From Malachius bipustulatus (Eukaryota; Arthropoda; Insecta; Coleoptera; Melyridae): 64,000 nucleotides of DNA. The stretch spans positions 40,518,012-40,582,011 of the forward strand of contig OU342630.1 of assembly GCA_910589415.1 (NCBI GenBank), in the 5' to 3' direction. Positions 12,201 through 23,962 of this stretch are shown here, one piece after another. Position 1 is the first letter of the stretch. Each line of letters opens with the position of its first letter. A model generated the notes under the pieces. That model was given only the letters and a program-made list of their open reading frames with translations, searched no databases and was not told the DNA's origin. The position numbers were made by a program, and so were the translations under genes.

Positions 12201-15200
12201 AGAGCGATATGCCCGTTAAATTTATTTTGAATTTTTAATTCTTTGCGCTCATTAACATCATCATTATTATTGTAATAACCATGGGCTTTGGCGAGAGACA
12301 TCTATCGGTAGCTAACCAGCACCGCCCGACGGATGGTAATGCCCCGAATTGTGGGCTGCCTATTCCCGATGGACACAAAGCTGGTAGCGTGCTGCCGTTT
12401 AGTTCTTGTCTCCGTCGGTAGATGGCAACCAACTATTGAGGTCACGGAGTTCCGTGTCACCTCTTTATTCATATAGTTGGCTTCCTGTGCTGGCCTGGCA
12501 TGCATCCTCTAGTTATTTCTCGATGTGCTGTACTGATGAGGTCTAAGAGACCGAAACAACGTTGTCTGCAGCTTCGAGATGACTGGATGGCTCTGTGTGT
12601 CAGGTCTGCCTCAGGAAGCCCTAGGTTAGAGCGATATGCCCGTTAAATTTATTTTGAATTTTTAATTCTTTGCGCTCATTAACATCATCATTATTATTGT
12701 AATAACCATGGGCTTTGGCGAGAGACATCTATCGGTAGCTAACCAGCACCGCCCGACGGATGGTAATGCCCCGAATTGTGGGCTGCCTATTCCCGATGGA
12801 CACAAAGCTGGTAGCGTGCTGCCGTTTAGTTCTTGTCTCCGTCGGTAGATGGCAACCAACTATTGAGGTCACGGAGTTCCGTGTCACCTCTTTATTCATA
12901 TAGTTGGCTTCCTGTGCTGGCCTGGCATGCATCCTCTAGTTATTTCTCGATGTGCTGTACTGATGAGGTCTAAGAGACCGAAACAACGTTGTCTGCAGCT
13001 TCGAGATGACTGGATGGCTCTGTGTGTCAGGTCTGCCTCAGGAAGCCCTAGGTTAGAGCGATATGCCCGTTAAATTTATTTTGAATTTTTAATTCTTTGC
13101 GCTCATTAACATCATCATTATTATTGTAATAACCATGGGCTTTGGCGAGAGACATCTATCGGTAGCTAACCAGCACCGCCCGACGGATGGTAATGCCCCG
13201 AATTGTGGGCTGCCTATTCCCGATGGACACAAAGCTGGTAGCGTGCTGCCGTTTAGTTCTTGTCTCCGTCGGTAGATGGCAACCAACTATTGAGGTCACG
13301 GAGTTCCGTGTCACCTCTTTATTCATATAGTTGGCTTCCTGTGCTGGCCTGGCATGCATCCTCTAGTTATTTCTCGATGTGCTGTACTGATGAGGTCTAA
13401 GAGACCGAAACAACGTTGTCTGCAGCTTCGAGATGACTGGATGGCTCTGTGTGTCAGGTCTGCCTCAGGAAGCCCTAGGTTAGAGCGATATGCCCGTTAA
13501 ATTTATTTTGAATTTTTAATTCTTTGCGCTCATTAACATCATCATTATTATTGTAATAACCATGGGCTTTGGCGAGAGACATCTATCGGTAGCTAACCAG
13601 CACCGCCCGACGGATGGTAATGCCCCGAATTGTGGGCTGCCTATTCCCGATGGACACAAAGCTGGTAGCGTGCTGCCGTTTAGTTCTTGTCTCCGTCGGT
13701 AGATGGCAACCAACTATTGAGGTCACGGAGTTCCGTGTCACCTCTTTATTCATATAGTTGGCTTCCTGTGCTGGCCTGGCATGCATCCTCTAGTTATTTC
13801 TCGATGTGCTGTACTGATGAGGTCTAAGAGACCGAAACAACGTTGTCTGCAGCTTCGAGATGACTGGATGGCTCTGTGTGTCAGGTCTGCCTCAGGAAGC
13901 CCTAGGTTAGAGCGATATGCCCGTTAAATTTATTTTGAATTTTTAATTCTTTGCGCTCATTAACATCATCATTATTATTGTAATAACCATGGGCTTTGGC
14001 GAGAGACATCTATCGGTAGCTAACCAGCACCGCCCGACGGATGGTAATGCCCCGAATTGTGGGCTGCCTATTCCCGATGGACACAAAGCTGGTAGCGTGC
14101 TGCCGTTTAGTTCTTGTCTCCGTCGGTAGATGGCAACCAACTATTGAGGTCACGGAGTTCCGTGTCACCTCTTTATTCATATAGTTGGCTTCCTGTGCTG
14201 GCCTGGCATGCATCCTCTAGTTATTTCTCGATGTGCTGTACTGATGAGGTCTAAGAGACCGAAACAACGTTGTCTGCAGCTTCGAGATGACTGGATGGCT
14301 CTGTGTGTCAGGTCTGCCTCAGGAAGCCCTAGGTTAGAGCGATATGCCCGTTAAATTTATTTTGAATTTTTAATTCTTTGCGCTCATTAACATCATCATT
14401 ATTATTGTAATAACCATGGGCTTTGGCGAGAGACATCTATCGGTAGCTAACCAGCACCGCCCGACGGATGGTAATGCCCCGAATTGTGGGCTGCCTATTC
14501 CCGATGGACACAAAGCTGGTAGCGTGCTGCCGTTTAGTTCTTGTCTCCGTCGGTAGATGGCAACCAACTATTGAGGTCACGGAGTTCCGTGTCACCTCTT
14601 TATTCATATAGTTGGCTTCCTGTGCTGGCCTGGCATGCATCCTCTAGTTATTTCTCGATGTGCTGTACTGATGAGGTCTAAGAGACCGAAACAACGTTGT
14701 CTGCAGCTTCGAGATGACTGGATGGCTCTGTGTGTCAGGTCTGCCTCAGGAAGCCCTAGGTTAGAGCGATATGCCCGTTAAATTTATTTTGAATTTTTAA
14801 TTCTTTGCGCTCATTAACATCATCATTATTATTGTAATAACCATGGGCTTTGGCGAGAGACATCTATCGGTAGCTAACCAGCACCGCCCGACGGATGGTA
14901 ATGCCCCGAATTGTGGGCTGCCCATTCCCGATGGACACAAAGCTGGTAGCGTGCTGCCGTTTAGTTCTTGTCTCCGTCGGTAGATGGCAACCAACTATTG
15001 AGGTCACGGAGTTCCGTGTCACCTCTTTATTCATATAGTTGGCTTCCTGTGCTGGCCTGGCATGCATCCTCTAGTTATTTCTCGATGTGCTGTACTGATG
15101 AGGTCTAAGAGACCGAAACAACGTTGTCTGCAGCTTCGAGATGACTGGATGGCTCTGTGTGTCAGGTCTGCCTCAGGAAGCCCTAGGTTAGAGCGATATG

Positions 15201-15260
15201 CCCGTTAAATTTATTTTGAATTTTTAATTCTTTGCGCTCATTAACATCATCATTATTATT
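3205..15260 (+). repeat. 427-bp hammerhead satellite, right array
   Basis: About 28.2 head-to-tail units of 427 bp in the opposite orientation to the left array. Units are nearly identical: by eye I noticed only three single-base variants, at 5401 (T to G), 8673 (T to A) and 14923 (T to C). Each unit also contains a long imperfect hairpin about 55 nt upstream of the ribozyme (first copy 3471-3496: GAGGT-CACGGA, loop GT, TCCGTG-TC-ACCTC). The last unit ends inside its ATT-rich stretch, where an (AT)n run begins. Such homogeneity implies recent amplification or strong homogenisation. Confidence 0.97.
3552..3611 (+). ncRNA. Hammerhead ribozyme, type I (right array copies)
   Basis: Complete hammerhead fold. 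Stem I: CTCGA (3552-3556) pairs with TCGAG (3607-3611), then an internal loop TGT/T, then GCTGTA (3560-3565) with TGCAGC (3600-3605). Core box CTGATGA is at 3566-3572. Stem II is GGTCT/AGACC (3573-3577 and 3581-3585) with loop AAG. GAAA is at 3586-3589. Stem III is palindromic (ACAACGTTGT, 3589-3598), so in cis it can form only about 3 bp with a 4-nt loop, or 5 bp between two molecules. The cleavage-site nucleotide is C3599 and the predicted cut lies between 3599 and 3600. Copies recur every 427 bp up to 15081-15140 (28 in total). Known families: such minimal stem III ribozymes occur in animal satellites and Penelope-like elements and often act as dimers. Activity here is inferred. Confidence 0.92.
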
Positions 15261-15281
15261 ATATATATATATATATATATA
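15261..15281. repeat. (AT)n microsatellite ending the array
   Basis: A run of about ten TA dinucleotides directly follows the truncated last satellite unit and precedes the Penelope-like remnant. A similar (AT)n run lies at about 16092-16110 on the other side of that element, so the element sits between two AT runs, perhaps a duplicated or preferred target. Confidence 0.85.
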
Positions 15282-15370
15282 AATTATGAATGTAGTAAAA
15301 CACCGTTATTTTTAATTATTTGAAAATTAGGTAAAGGCAAGCGGTGTGTCGCAAATAAAAGGTAATTTAT

Positions 15371-15592
15371 AGATGCACGTTAGCCAACCATGTACATAAT
15401 ACTAACTGTGAAATGGATTTTGAAAATATTAAGATATTAGAAACAGAAAGTAATCTTTTTAAAAGACAATTTTTAGAAATGTGTCACATAAATGAAAATA
15501 TCGATAACTGTATAAATTTAAAATCAGATATACAAAATTTAAATAGAATATATAGCTATATTTTAGACTTTGAAAAACACAAAAATTTTTAA
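15371..15592 (+). pseudogene. PLE GIY-YIG endonuclease, C-terminal fragment
   Basis: The open frame reads LANHVHNTNCEMDFENIKIL followed by ETESNLFKRQFLEM and HINENIDNCINLKSDI, ending in IYSYIL and a short tail before the TAA at 15590-15592. The pattern 'KILETE-x-KR-x-LEM-x-HI' plus a closing Tyr-rich helix is typical of the end of PLE GIY-YIG nucleases. The GIY and YIG motifs and the whole reverse transcriptase are missing: the fragment begins straight after the left inverted end. The reading frame is intact as far as it goes. In a full element this domain nicks target DNA for integration. Confidence 0.75.
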
Positions 15593-15984
15593 ACAATTTA
15601 TAGACAGGTACCTACCTAATTTCATAAATAAATAAATAACTAATGAACATATATAAAAATAACTGTTAAAGTAGTACTGTTTAGATTCCTTTGTTTTGAT
15701 TTTTGAGAAAATAATCCATTATTCACAATGTTAAAAAACTTCAAAACTTTTATGTCATAAAATATATAAAAAAATTTTTTTCTAAATTCTCATAAAAATT
15801 ATTCTTAAATGTTGATATTTATAAATATTAAATGGTTTTTTGGCATAAATTTACAAAACGAACTTTATTAACATTACCTTATGAAGATTTTTAGAATTTT
15901 AAAGATGCTAATTTTATTTTGATCATTTGTTGTAAGTATTTATCTTAAGATTTTTTGAAAAAATATTGATTTCTTATAATTACA

Positions 15985-16033
15985 GTTCTCCTGATGAAGA
16001 TCTAAATTAAGATCGAAATATATTGAGATTAAC
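15985..16033 (+). ncRNA. Hammerhead-like motif of the PLE (degenerate)
   Basis: Stem I GTT-CTC (15985-15990) pairs with GAG-(ATT)-AAC (16025-16033). The core CTGATGA is at 15991-15997, followed by one extra A. Stem II is GATCT/AGATC with a 6-nt loop, GAAA is at 16015-16018, stem III is palindromic ATATAT, and the cleavage-site base is T16024. The extra A and the T at the cut site suggest weak or lost activity. Position and strand match the PLE, in which hammerheads are known. Confidence 0.55.
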
Positions 16034-16119
16034 AAAAAAGGATCATACCTTTTATTTGCGACACACCGCTTGCCTTTACCTAATTTTCAAATATATATAT
16101 ATATATATATTTCTCCAAA

Positions 16120-17640
16120 ATCACGATTTTTCGATTTTAAAAACGCTCCTGTAGCTTTATCTTTCAAGATTAGTGAACGAAATTTTGGATTCTTGTAAAG
16201 CTTGGGAATGACTTTAGATTTTCGTTGAAAAAAATTCCAAAAGTCACGTTACTTCTACAGGGTGTCCTTTCAAAGTTCCCCAAATCCGGACTTTGAGGCA
16301 CGGTTTCTGGCCGCAGTTTTCAATCTAGGGGGCTGAAATTTTTGTGAGAGTAAGATGTCCACAAGGAGTGGTCTGATATTGCACTTGAGCAAAATCGGCC
16401 GAGCCGTTTCAAAATGGTGACCATTTGAATTTTCGGAAAATTTACTATTTTTTGAATCCCTGTATGAGCAAGATGGCAAAAAAACTTTCACATCAAGTTA
16501 ACAGGATTGAAAGAAAATTAATTGAAATTTGAGTTAATGTAAAAAATTTTTAATTTTTTCCATTAATAAGCCAGTGGCGTGGGTAGGAAAAGAGTGAAAA
16601 TGGCTTAATTTCTATAACAGTTTTTGAGCACATTTTTGAAGGAATTAAACTAAAATTTTTACAGTAGACAACTATACTAATACTCTTTAATCTTCGAAAA
16701 TTTCAAAGATCAAATAGAAAAAATGGCGGAGATATTTAAATTTATTTTACATGATGTAAATTTCTCTAAAATTTTAAAAACGCTCTAGTAGCTTCATCTT
16801 TCAAGATTAGTGGAAGAAATTTTTTACTCTTGTGAAACTTTGGGATGACGTTAAATTTTCGTTGAAAAATTTTTCAAAAGTCGCGTTACTTCTACAGGGT
16901 GTCCTTTAAAATTTCGAAACATCCGGTCCTGTGGCACGGTTTTCTGGTAGCAGTTTTCAATCTAGGAGGCTGAAATTTTTATGGGAGGAAGATATTATCC
17001 ACAAGTAGTGGTCTGGTATTGCATTTTTTGAGCAAAATCGATCGAGCCGTTTCAAAATGGCGGCTTTTTGAATTTTAGGGAAAAGGGCTATTTTTTAGTC
17101 CCTGTATAAGCAATATAGAAAGAAAACTTTTCACAACAAAATAATGAGGATCACAATTAAAGGCTTGTTTAATAACTTAACGATTGAATGTAATATTCAG
17201 ACCCGGGACTGCTTGATTTAAAACCAGCACCAGCACCAGACCAGCGCACCGTTTTCATCGCTCTCGGCTCGGGTAGGACCACCCATGCAGATATGACTGC
17301 TCCTGCCAACCCCAATTGCAGAAAATAAAAACTCCTACAAACCTGTATTAACAAGATTGGATTAAAATGATTTGAAATTTGAATTAATGCAATAAAATTT
17401 TTATTATTTTCATAAGTAAGCTAGTGGCGTGGGTAAGAAAATGGTAAAAATGGCTAAATTTCTTTAATTGATTATGAGCACATTTTTGAGGGAATTTACC
17501 TGAAATTTTCGGAGTAGACAACTACACTAATAGCTTGTAACTCTCCAAAATTTAAAGAAGGAAATAAGAGAAATGGCGGAGTTATTCGAATTTTTTTACA
17601 TGATGTTTATTTCTCTAAAATTTCAAATGTTCGGTTTTCA
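16120..17640. repeat. Tandem pair of a 637-bp dispersed repeat
   Basis: Two diverged units, with the shared ACTTCTACAGGGTGTCC motif at 16251 and 16888 (period 637). Both contain the 'GAGCCGTTTCAAAATGG', 'GTGGCGTGGGTA' and 'AAATGGCGGAG' landmarks. The second unit has an insertion of about 190 bp at roughly 17145-17340. A third, poorer copy runs to about 17900. Related pieces occur at 32379-32530 and 34981-35340. No convincing coding potential. The family is unknown to me. Confidence 0.75.
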
Positions 17641-17899
17641 GAACTCGCCTGTAACTTTTTAAAGTTAGTCAGTGGCGGGTATATAGGACAAGAGACGAAA
17701 TTGTTAAATTTTGCCAATTTTTTTTTGGTTTATTATATGTAAAAATCTATTTTATGGCACGCTTTCAAACGAAATGAAATGAAATTTTCACAGTAAACCA
17801 CTACGCAAATTCGACCTGACTATTGAAAAATTCAGAAAGCCAATTTAAAAGGCGGCAAAAATTTTCATAGTTGAATCGCATAAAAATACACTGTTTCTG

Positions 17900-19850
17900 C
17901 GATTGATGCGCAAGAAGGTTTTTTTCAATTCATTGCTTTTTTTTAAACTGTCATTTCACCTCCAGGGCTCTAGTGCCTCATTCTTTTAATAATTTCGCAT
18001 TTTGTATTTTTTTTCCTTTTATTTAATGAAGCAATTTCTTAATTATTAAAATCACCCCCCAAACGCCATCGTGTGGGTTTCAATGTCATTTTTCTACGTA
18101 TAATTATTTTATCTTTCTTATTTTTAATCACTTCATAATTTCTATAAATCAACTATTTCATTATTAATTGTACCTACCTGTGATACAATTTGTATTTTAC
18201 CATCGATTGCAATATTTCATTCTTTGTGATATTTAAATTTGTTCTATTTAAATATCTTTATTATCAATTATATTTCTATATTTATTGTATTAATTACTTT
18301 GATTATTGTTAATAAAAACTGTTCATTTGCTTGTGAATTTTCTTCGACCTGTGACGTTGTTTATTTGTGTGCATTGCCATAACAATAGGTAAATTTTCAT
18401 TTTTGAGCTAGTTGACTGCTAAATAGCGTTCCTTACCTCCCCGAAAATTGCTCGGGGTAGAACGGAAGGTTATAAGTGTATAAGCGAGCCGTGAAAATAT
18501 GATTCAATACTTTTAGACAATGTGGCCAAAAAACATCGTTATAGAGCTTCCTATTTGACGGACTGTAATTTACAAACGAAGCAGTGTACGTCTTTCAATC
18601 TATATCAAGGAAACACGAATTATTTTTTATTCCTCCACCTGTATCTTGTATAATTTTGGATAGCTAATAATTATTATGGTAGGAGAGTGAAACCATGTAT
18701 TATATAATAATAGGAGCCTAATAGGTGGAAAATAACTACTTATTGGTTAATAATAGGTAATAAAAATAGATGTTACTTTCTTGACTTAAAAAAAATCAGA
18801 TTTTTTTATAATAATTTATTAGATTTTTTACATAAATAACACTTTTAAAATATAACTTTTTAAATTAAGTTATCGTTAAGTAACAGGATAAGTATTGCTA
18901 TTACTGGAAACAATGAGAATAATATTAATAAGATTTAATTTAATAACAGTAAAATAGGCAGATTATATCTAATAAAAATTGATTTGATACAATAGCACAA
19001 TTAATTAACAAGAATAATTATTAATCGTTATAATTTGAAATACCACTGAAATTGTGGACTATTGCAGGTATTTACAATAAAAATTAATATTTTCAACTAT
19101 CTAATTAAAAATAATAATGCATATGTTTCGTGGAGAGAATCTGAAAAAAAGTTATAATTTTTAAAACAGGTATTTACACGAAAATTACATTTAATCATCA
19201 TTTAGGTACTTTTTTTAATGCAAATACCGTGCCCCAACTAGGAAGTGTCATTGACGTGATTTAACGTCTTGCACATAATTATTCTGAAACAGCGAATTAC
19301 AATAGTTAATGCAACTTTTGCATTTGCGTTATTTCTTTCAAAATTTTTAGAAATACATCAGTAGAGTTAATTCTTGCATCGTTTAAAACTTTAATCAACT
19401 CAAACGTATTAGAGTAGTTCAAAGATATTCTTGTAAATCGATAGACTTTTTCCTTGCAAAACCTATTCAATTACGACCATAGATGTTTTATTATAAAAAA
19501 TCAAGACAGCAATGACAATTATTACAGTAAGTTTACTTTAGACCAATTTTTTTTTCAAATTTCTAGAAAAGAATTCAAAACGTTATTTTAACGGGTGGGA
19601 AACGATTCATAATTACGATGTCAGGTCAGGTCTTGAATAGTGTATATGTAATATGTAATATGTTATATATAATATGTAATATGTAGTAACGGTTACTGGC
19701 TATTCTGATATTGATTTATAGGTAAAAATACATAATTTGAAAATGCCTTTAAAGTTGTGGTCTTCAATAACTGATATAATATTATACTGTCTAATAAATT
19801 TATTATTCGATATGCGACGAATAGTCTGAGGCAGTGCTTCAGTGTTATGT
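17900..19850. other. AT-rich intergenic DNA
   Basis: No gene or recognisable element seen. It contains homopolymer T runs, AATAAA-like strings and, at 19640-19690, an imperfect repeat of ATATGTAAT. Confidence 0.5.
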
Positions 19851-19989
19851 CAGGTTTCCACCAAACGGACACAACAAAAACAAAACAGAAACCATACTTT
19901 TGTTGTCGATTGAAACAAAACCGCAACAATTCACGAACTTTTTTAAAACATTCTGGAAACATGCTTCGTGAATACATAATGCCAATGCG

Positions 19990-20560
19990 TGACGACACTC
20001 TCTTCCTCCATCGTAATCTCTTCGTTTACTTGGCGTGAGTGTCGGAGCGACTTGTCTTGGCATGATCATTTAGCAGGTGTGGCGAAGAGTGCTTCTCAAC
20101 AACTTGGAACACTGTTCCGCACAAAGAAATTTTACACACCTCAACAGCTACTCAAATTTGACCATCCTGGGAGTATTATAATAATAATATAATAATAATA
20201 AGTTGACTCCATTCAGAAAAAAGTCATATACTTGATTGGAGAAACGGATTTACAAAAAATTTAGATACTCTCGAACATCGAAGAAAAGTAGCTGACCTAA
20301 GTCTATTTTACAGATATTTTTATGGGAAGTGTTCAAAACTAGTTGCCTGTTTGATTCCACCTAGAACGAAACCGGGTAGAAAAACACGTCGAGTTGCAAT
20401 AGCTCATCCCTATGATCCCTCGTTCATGTATAGAACCGCATCACCTTGGAATAGCATTCCAAAGGATGTGTTTCCTGAGAAAGCAGCCTGCAAATATTCA
20501 AAGTGAACGTGAATCGATATCTCCGCTTATGCACCGCTCTCAATTATTATTATTATGAGA
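19990..20560 (+). pseudogene. Non-LTR retrotransposon reverse transcriptase, C-terminal remnant
   Basis: Plus-strand translation reads DLSWHDHLAGVAKSASQQLG and LFRTKKFYTPQQLL. After an (ATA)n interruption at 20172-20205 it continues as DSIQKKVIYLIGETDL, LEHRRKVADLSLFYRYFYGK and TASPWNSIPKDVFPE. This pattern is typical of the region after the catalytic domain in I/R1/jockey-type reverse transcriptases of insects. There are several stops and a simple-sequence insertion, and the catalytic core is missing. It ends in an ATT-rich tail near 20545. Dead 5'-truncated insertion. Confidence 0.7.
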
Positions 20561-22289
20561 TAATATTTTTTGGGTTGGTAAGTCTGTTGATGTTAAAATG
20601 GAAAAAATGAATAAAAACGGGATTCCTATATTTTGTAATGAAAGAAAAAATATTTTTTCATACATAACTGCACATTTGATCATCGGAAACAAAATTCTCT
20701 GGAGTTTTACATGTCTGTATCGTAACTTATACTGTCAATGCACTGCCTGATTGTTACTACAGTCTTAACTAATTGGGGCACTAGGTAATTATTTGCCATT
20801 CGTTAATAAATAGTGTTTTTTTTTTTAGAAATACAATATGGTCGGTATTGTAGAGCTTGTAAAAATCACCAACCTTTATTAACACATGAACCGAATGGAG
20901 ATTTTAATAATTATGAACATGTTTCAATGTTTAGAATACTCATCAGTATGTCGTAAAATATTTCGTATGCACTGTGATTAAATCACTCGAAACATTTGCT
21001 TTAAAACGCCGATTTTAGTTGTTTCAGCAATTATACACGTATGCTTACTTTTCGTGTGTTCTCTAGAGCGCTAAATATGAAATACTGATAAGATCTAAAA
21101 ATAACGAAACAATTGACCCTCAGCGACTTAAAATCTCACTTCATATTTTTGATTGTTTAAAAAATAAAACGAAATTCTCCGCGCATTTTATACCCTTTAA
21201 TCTTAAATTTGATTAAGTACGTTCAAAAATTTATACGTCGAAAAGAGGTAGAACATAATGAAAACGGACCATCTAAAAATTTATAAAACAATCCAACATC
21301 ACTGTACTATTAATTTTATCAGTGAAGTAATCACTCGGTAAAGGGACGTTAAACGTTTTGAACATACTTTATATACATGCAGTGAACCAATTCGAATAAT
21401 TCAGAAAATGTTTTCGACATGTTGTAAATAATTATATTACATATAATCACATTTTTTAATGTAAAATAGTCACATTAATAATTTGTAAATAATATTTTAC
21501 ATCGAATATAAAAAGTCTAAAAATATTACAATTTTACACAAACTAGTCATGTAGTCAAAAGGAACCATCAGGTAGGTTGGTAAGTTGGTTGTAAATTCTA
21601 TGGACGTATTGATATAATAATTATTGTGAGTACATAATAGCAGTACCTAACAACAGGTAGGTATCTACTATTTTGATACATTTGGAAAATTACAAATGGA
21701 AAATGATACCTACTAGTCCCGAGGGTAAGTAATATTATCACTCCTTTATTGTTTGGCAATTTTACGTTCCGGAGGATTCCGTTTTTGACATACTGCAACC
21801 GGGAAGAGATAACGTCTGATGGAACCATTATAGGCTAGACATTTAGGAAAAAATGGGGTTTAGAGGAAAGTTTTGCTATAGTTTGATTTTTTCATGATCC
21901 TTTTCGGCCATTAAACATGAATTTGAAGTTTTCAGGCAAAAACTTACCGAGAAACTTTGTTTTTTTTTACCAAATTTTGGCACTTTTTCAGTTTTTACCC
22001 TAGATCTCAGAAAGAAAGTGTTTTTTCAACAAAATTTCTCCTACATTTCTCATGTATAACGTTTTTTTCCCGAAAGACTAACCTTTCCGCCGCTAGAGCG
22101 CACAAAAACATAATCCCATATCGAGTGAAATTTACCGTTTTCGCGGTAATCGTCCTTACCGCGATCGTTTTACGATCTGGGTCCGTACCCTTTCTCCCTA
22201 TTTGAAAATGATTTAAAAAAGGAACCAAATCTACTCTACATACAGAAAAAGTACCTTCACAAAACAAGTTCAGAGGAAAAGTGCAATAG
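20561..22289. other. AT-rich intergenic DNA
   Basis: No gene or known element recognised. The stretch 21840-22250 has a more complex composition, with a CGCGGTAATCG/TTACCGCGATCG inverted pair at about 22141-22166, and may be an old unclassified repeat. Confidence 0.4.
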
Positions 22290-23035
22290 TTGAATAGGTA
22301 CATCATTGGCTATGTCTATGGCCCACAAATAGAAGTTGTCTTCGATGGATACCCTGAAGGTACGAAAGGTAAAACAAGAAGTTCTGAACGGTTGAACAGG
22401 TCTATGAAAACGATCTCCGCTGTCATTCTCTTCAATGAGAAGATGACACCGACCACAAAGCAAAATAATTTTCTGGCTTATACGAAAAAAAAAACAATAA
22501 AATGAAGAATAACCAACTCTTAAAGAATCACATGGAGACAGGCCATAGAAGATGCAGACACCGTCATTGTGAACGAAGTCCTGTCTTTGGCTGAACGTAC
22601 TGAGACTGTGGTGGTGATTGGAGATGATTTCGACCTGTTGGTCATCCGCACGTGTATTTTATAACTTTTAAAACGAGAAAGCGTATTCTTCCTGAAACCA
22701 GGAAAGGAAAACGTTCCTTCAACCACCTATCTCCTGTGTACGCTTTGCAAGGCAATATACCATTAAAGAACATATCATGGTTCTTTACGCAATGACTTGG
22801 TGTGATACGACTTCAGCACCTTACCACTAAGGGAAATTGAAGTTTGTGAGAATACTCACACAAACAAAATGTACCACTTGCCGATGTTGTAAGTGTATTC
22901 ACAAACCCCAAGAGATTTTCAGAAAGCGTTGCAGCAGCAGGGAAAAGATTCGTGATCAACGTGTACGACTATAGAGGAAGGACTGAACCGTCGCTAAACT
23001 GTCTTAGGTACTGTAATGAAGTCGTGAATTTTCGA
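22290..23035 (+). pseudogene. PIN-like 'CDTTSA' family gene, N-terminal and central part (dead)
   Basis: Translation with stops and frameshifts gives YGPQIEVVFDGYPEG, then ERLNRSMKTISAVILFNEKM, AIEDADTVIVNEVLSLAE, VVVIGDDFDLLVIRT, VLYAMTWCDTTSAPY and GKRFVINVYDYRG. The ordered signatures VVFDGY, DADT.IV, VIG.D.DLLV and (H)A.T.CDTTSA are those of a repeated insect protein family with a PIN/XPG-like nuclease fold and acidic residues (D..DT, D.D). The frame is broken at several places. The C-terminal part lies beyond an insertion, at 24657-24990. Family function is unknown and it behaves like a repeat. Confidence 0.65.
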
Positions 23036-23747
23036 CTTCATTTTTGGTAGTCAGCTGCCTCAAATAATGGTTTTCATTTATTCTAAAAATCACCAAGATC
23101 GTTTCATGCATTTCATCCATAATAAAATCATGCTAATTATTAATTTCTCAACTCATTTATCAGTTTTTTATGAACAGGACGAATTTTAAGCGAGCTGAAT
23201 CGAGGCACTACAATTTAGGAAGCCACATCGCTGATACCAACACTATCACCGGGGACAAAAACAAAATAAACCTTTTTTATGCTCCGTGGCCTGCCTGCAT
23301 GAAAAACGGCAGATAATTAGTTTAGGAGATACGACAACCGTATAAAATGAGCGACATTTTTGAATGAAAATTACTTCCGACCCGGCGTTATTACGAGTAG
23401 GTAGTACCTAGTATAAACTTCCGAACCGGTGTTATTACGACGAGCAGTGTTAGAATTTCCGATCCGACGTTAGTGCGAGTAGTACCTAGACCCGAAGTTC
23501 TTAGCAGTGAACAGTTTTCCGAGCTAGTCCCCGTAGTACCGATATTAGAACAATAGAGAGTGCCAAGTCCCGACGCAGATTCTTTCCGCATTCCGAACTG
23601 GTCACCCCGTTGCTTCCGTGTTAAGGTAGGTGATATTTTCATACCAGCCGTAAGATTTTCATTTTTCGTATTTGGTTGTGTCACGGCCACCTTGAACAAC
23701 CCTTCTCAAGCATCCCTTCTTACCGCACCCGCTCCTAACCCTCGCTG

Positions 23748-23962
23748 TAGTAACAAAGGCCCCGTTATTGTCGTGAGATTGCTGACCCGGCGGAGACAGG
23801 GGGTAATCTCGCGGTGGCGGCGTGGCCTGGTACTAGTTAACAGCCCATCGGTACCGGTCTTCCGCTGGAGTAACAAAGGCCTCGTCATTGTCGTAAGATT
23901 GCTGACCCGGCGGAGACAGGGGGTAATCTTGCGGTGGCGGCGTGGCCCGGTACTCGTTAAAA
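23748..23962. repeat. 120-bp tandem duplication
   Basis: Two units about 120 bp apart share TAACAAAGGCC (23751 and 23871), TTGCTGACCCGGCGGAGACA and a CGGTGGCGGCGTGGC tail. The units differ by point changes and are GC-rich against the AT-rich surroundings. The long ORFs seen here on both strands come from the composition and the repeat. Confidence 0.8.

Larger units (their letters stand above)
15319..16091 (+). mobile_element. Truncated Penelope-like retroelement (PLE)
   Basis: A 773-bp element bounded by perfect 46-bp inverted copies of one sequence (15319-15364 and 16046-16091, containing GGTAAAGGCAAGCGGTGTGT). Inside it are the C-terminal end of a GIY-YIG endonuclease, an AT-rich 3' region and a hammerhead-like fold. 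Known PLEs carry reverse transcriptase plus GIY-YIG endonuclease, often insert 5'-truncated, have short inverted end extensions, and encode hammerheads in their terminal repeats. All of these except the reverse transcriptase are visible. It is non-autonomous. Confidence 0.75.

Noticed and set aside
295..15067. The two recurring ORFs (67 and 65 codons) in every satellite unit as protein genes
   Set aside because: They lie on the strand opposite the ribozyme, overlap each other, contain no known motif, and are conserved only because the array is homogenised at DNA level.
1..15260. CRISPR-like or rDNA-like array
   Set aside because: Units are 427 bp without repeat-spacer structure, no ribosomal RNA sequence is visible, and the setting is a eukaryotic genome.
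16270..17354. Short minus-strand ORFs in the 637-bp repeats
   Set aside because: They do not agree between the two units and have no motifs; the repeat appears non-coding.
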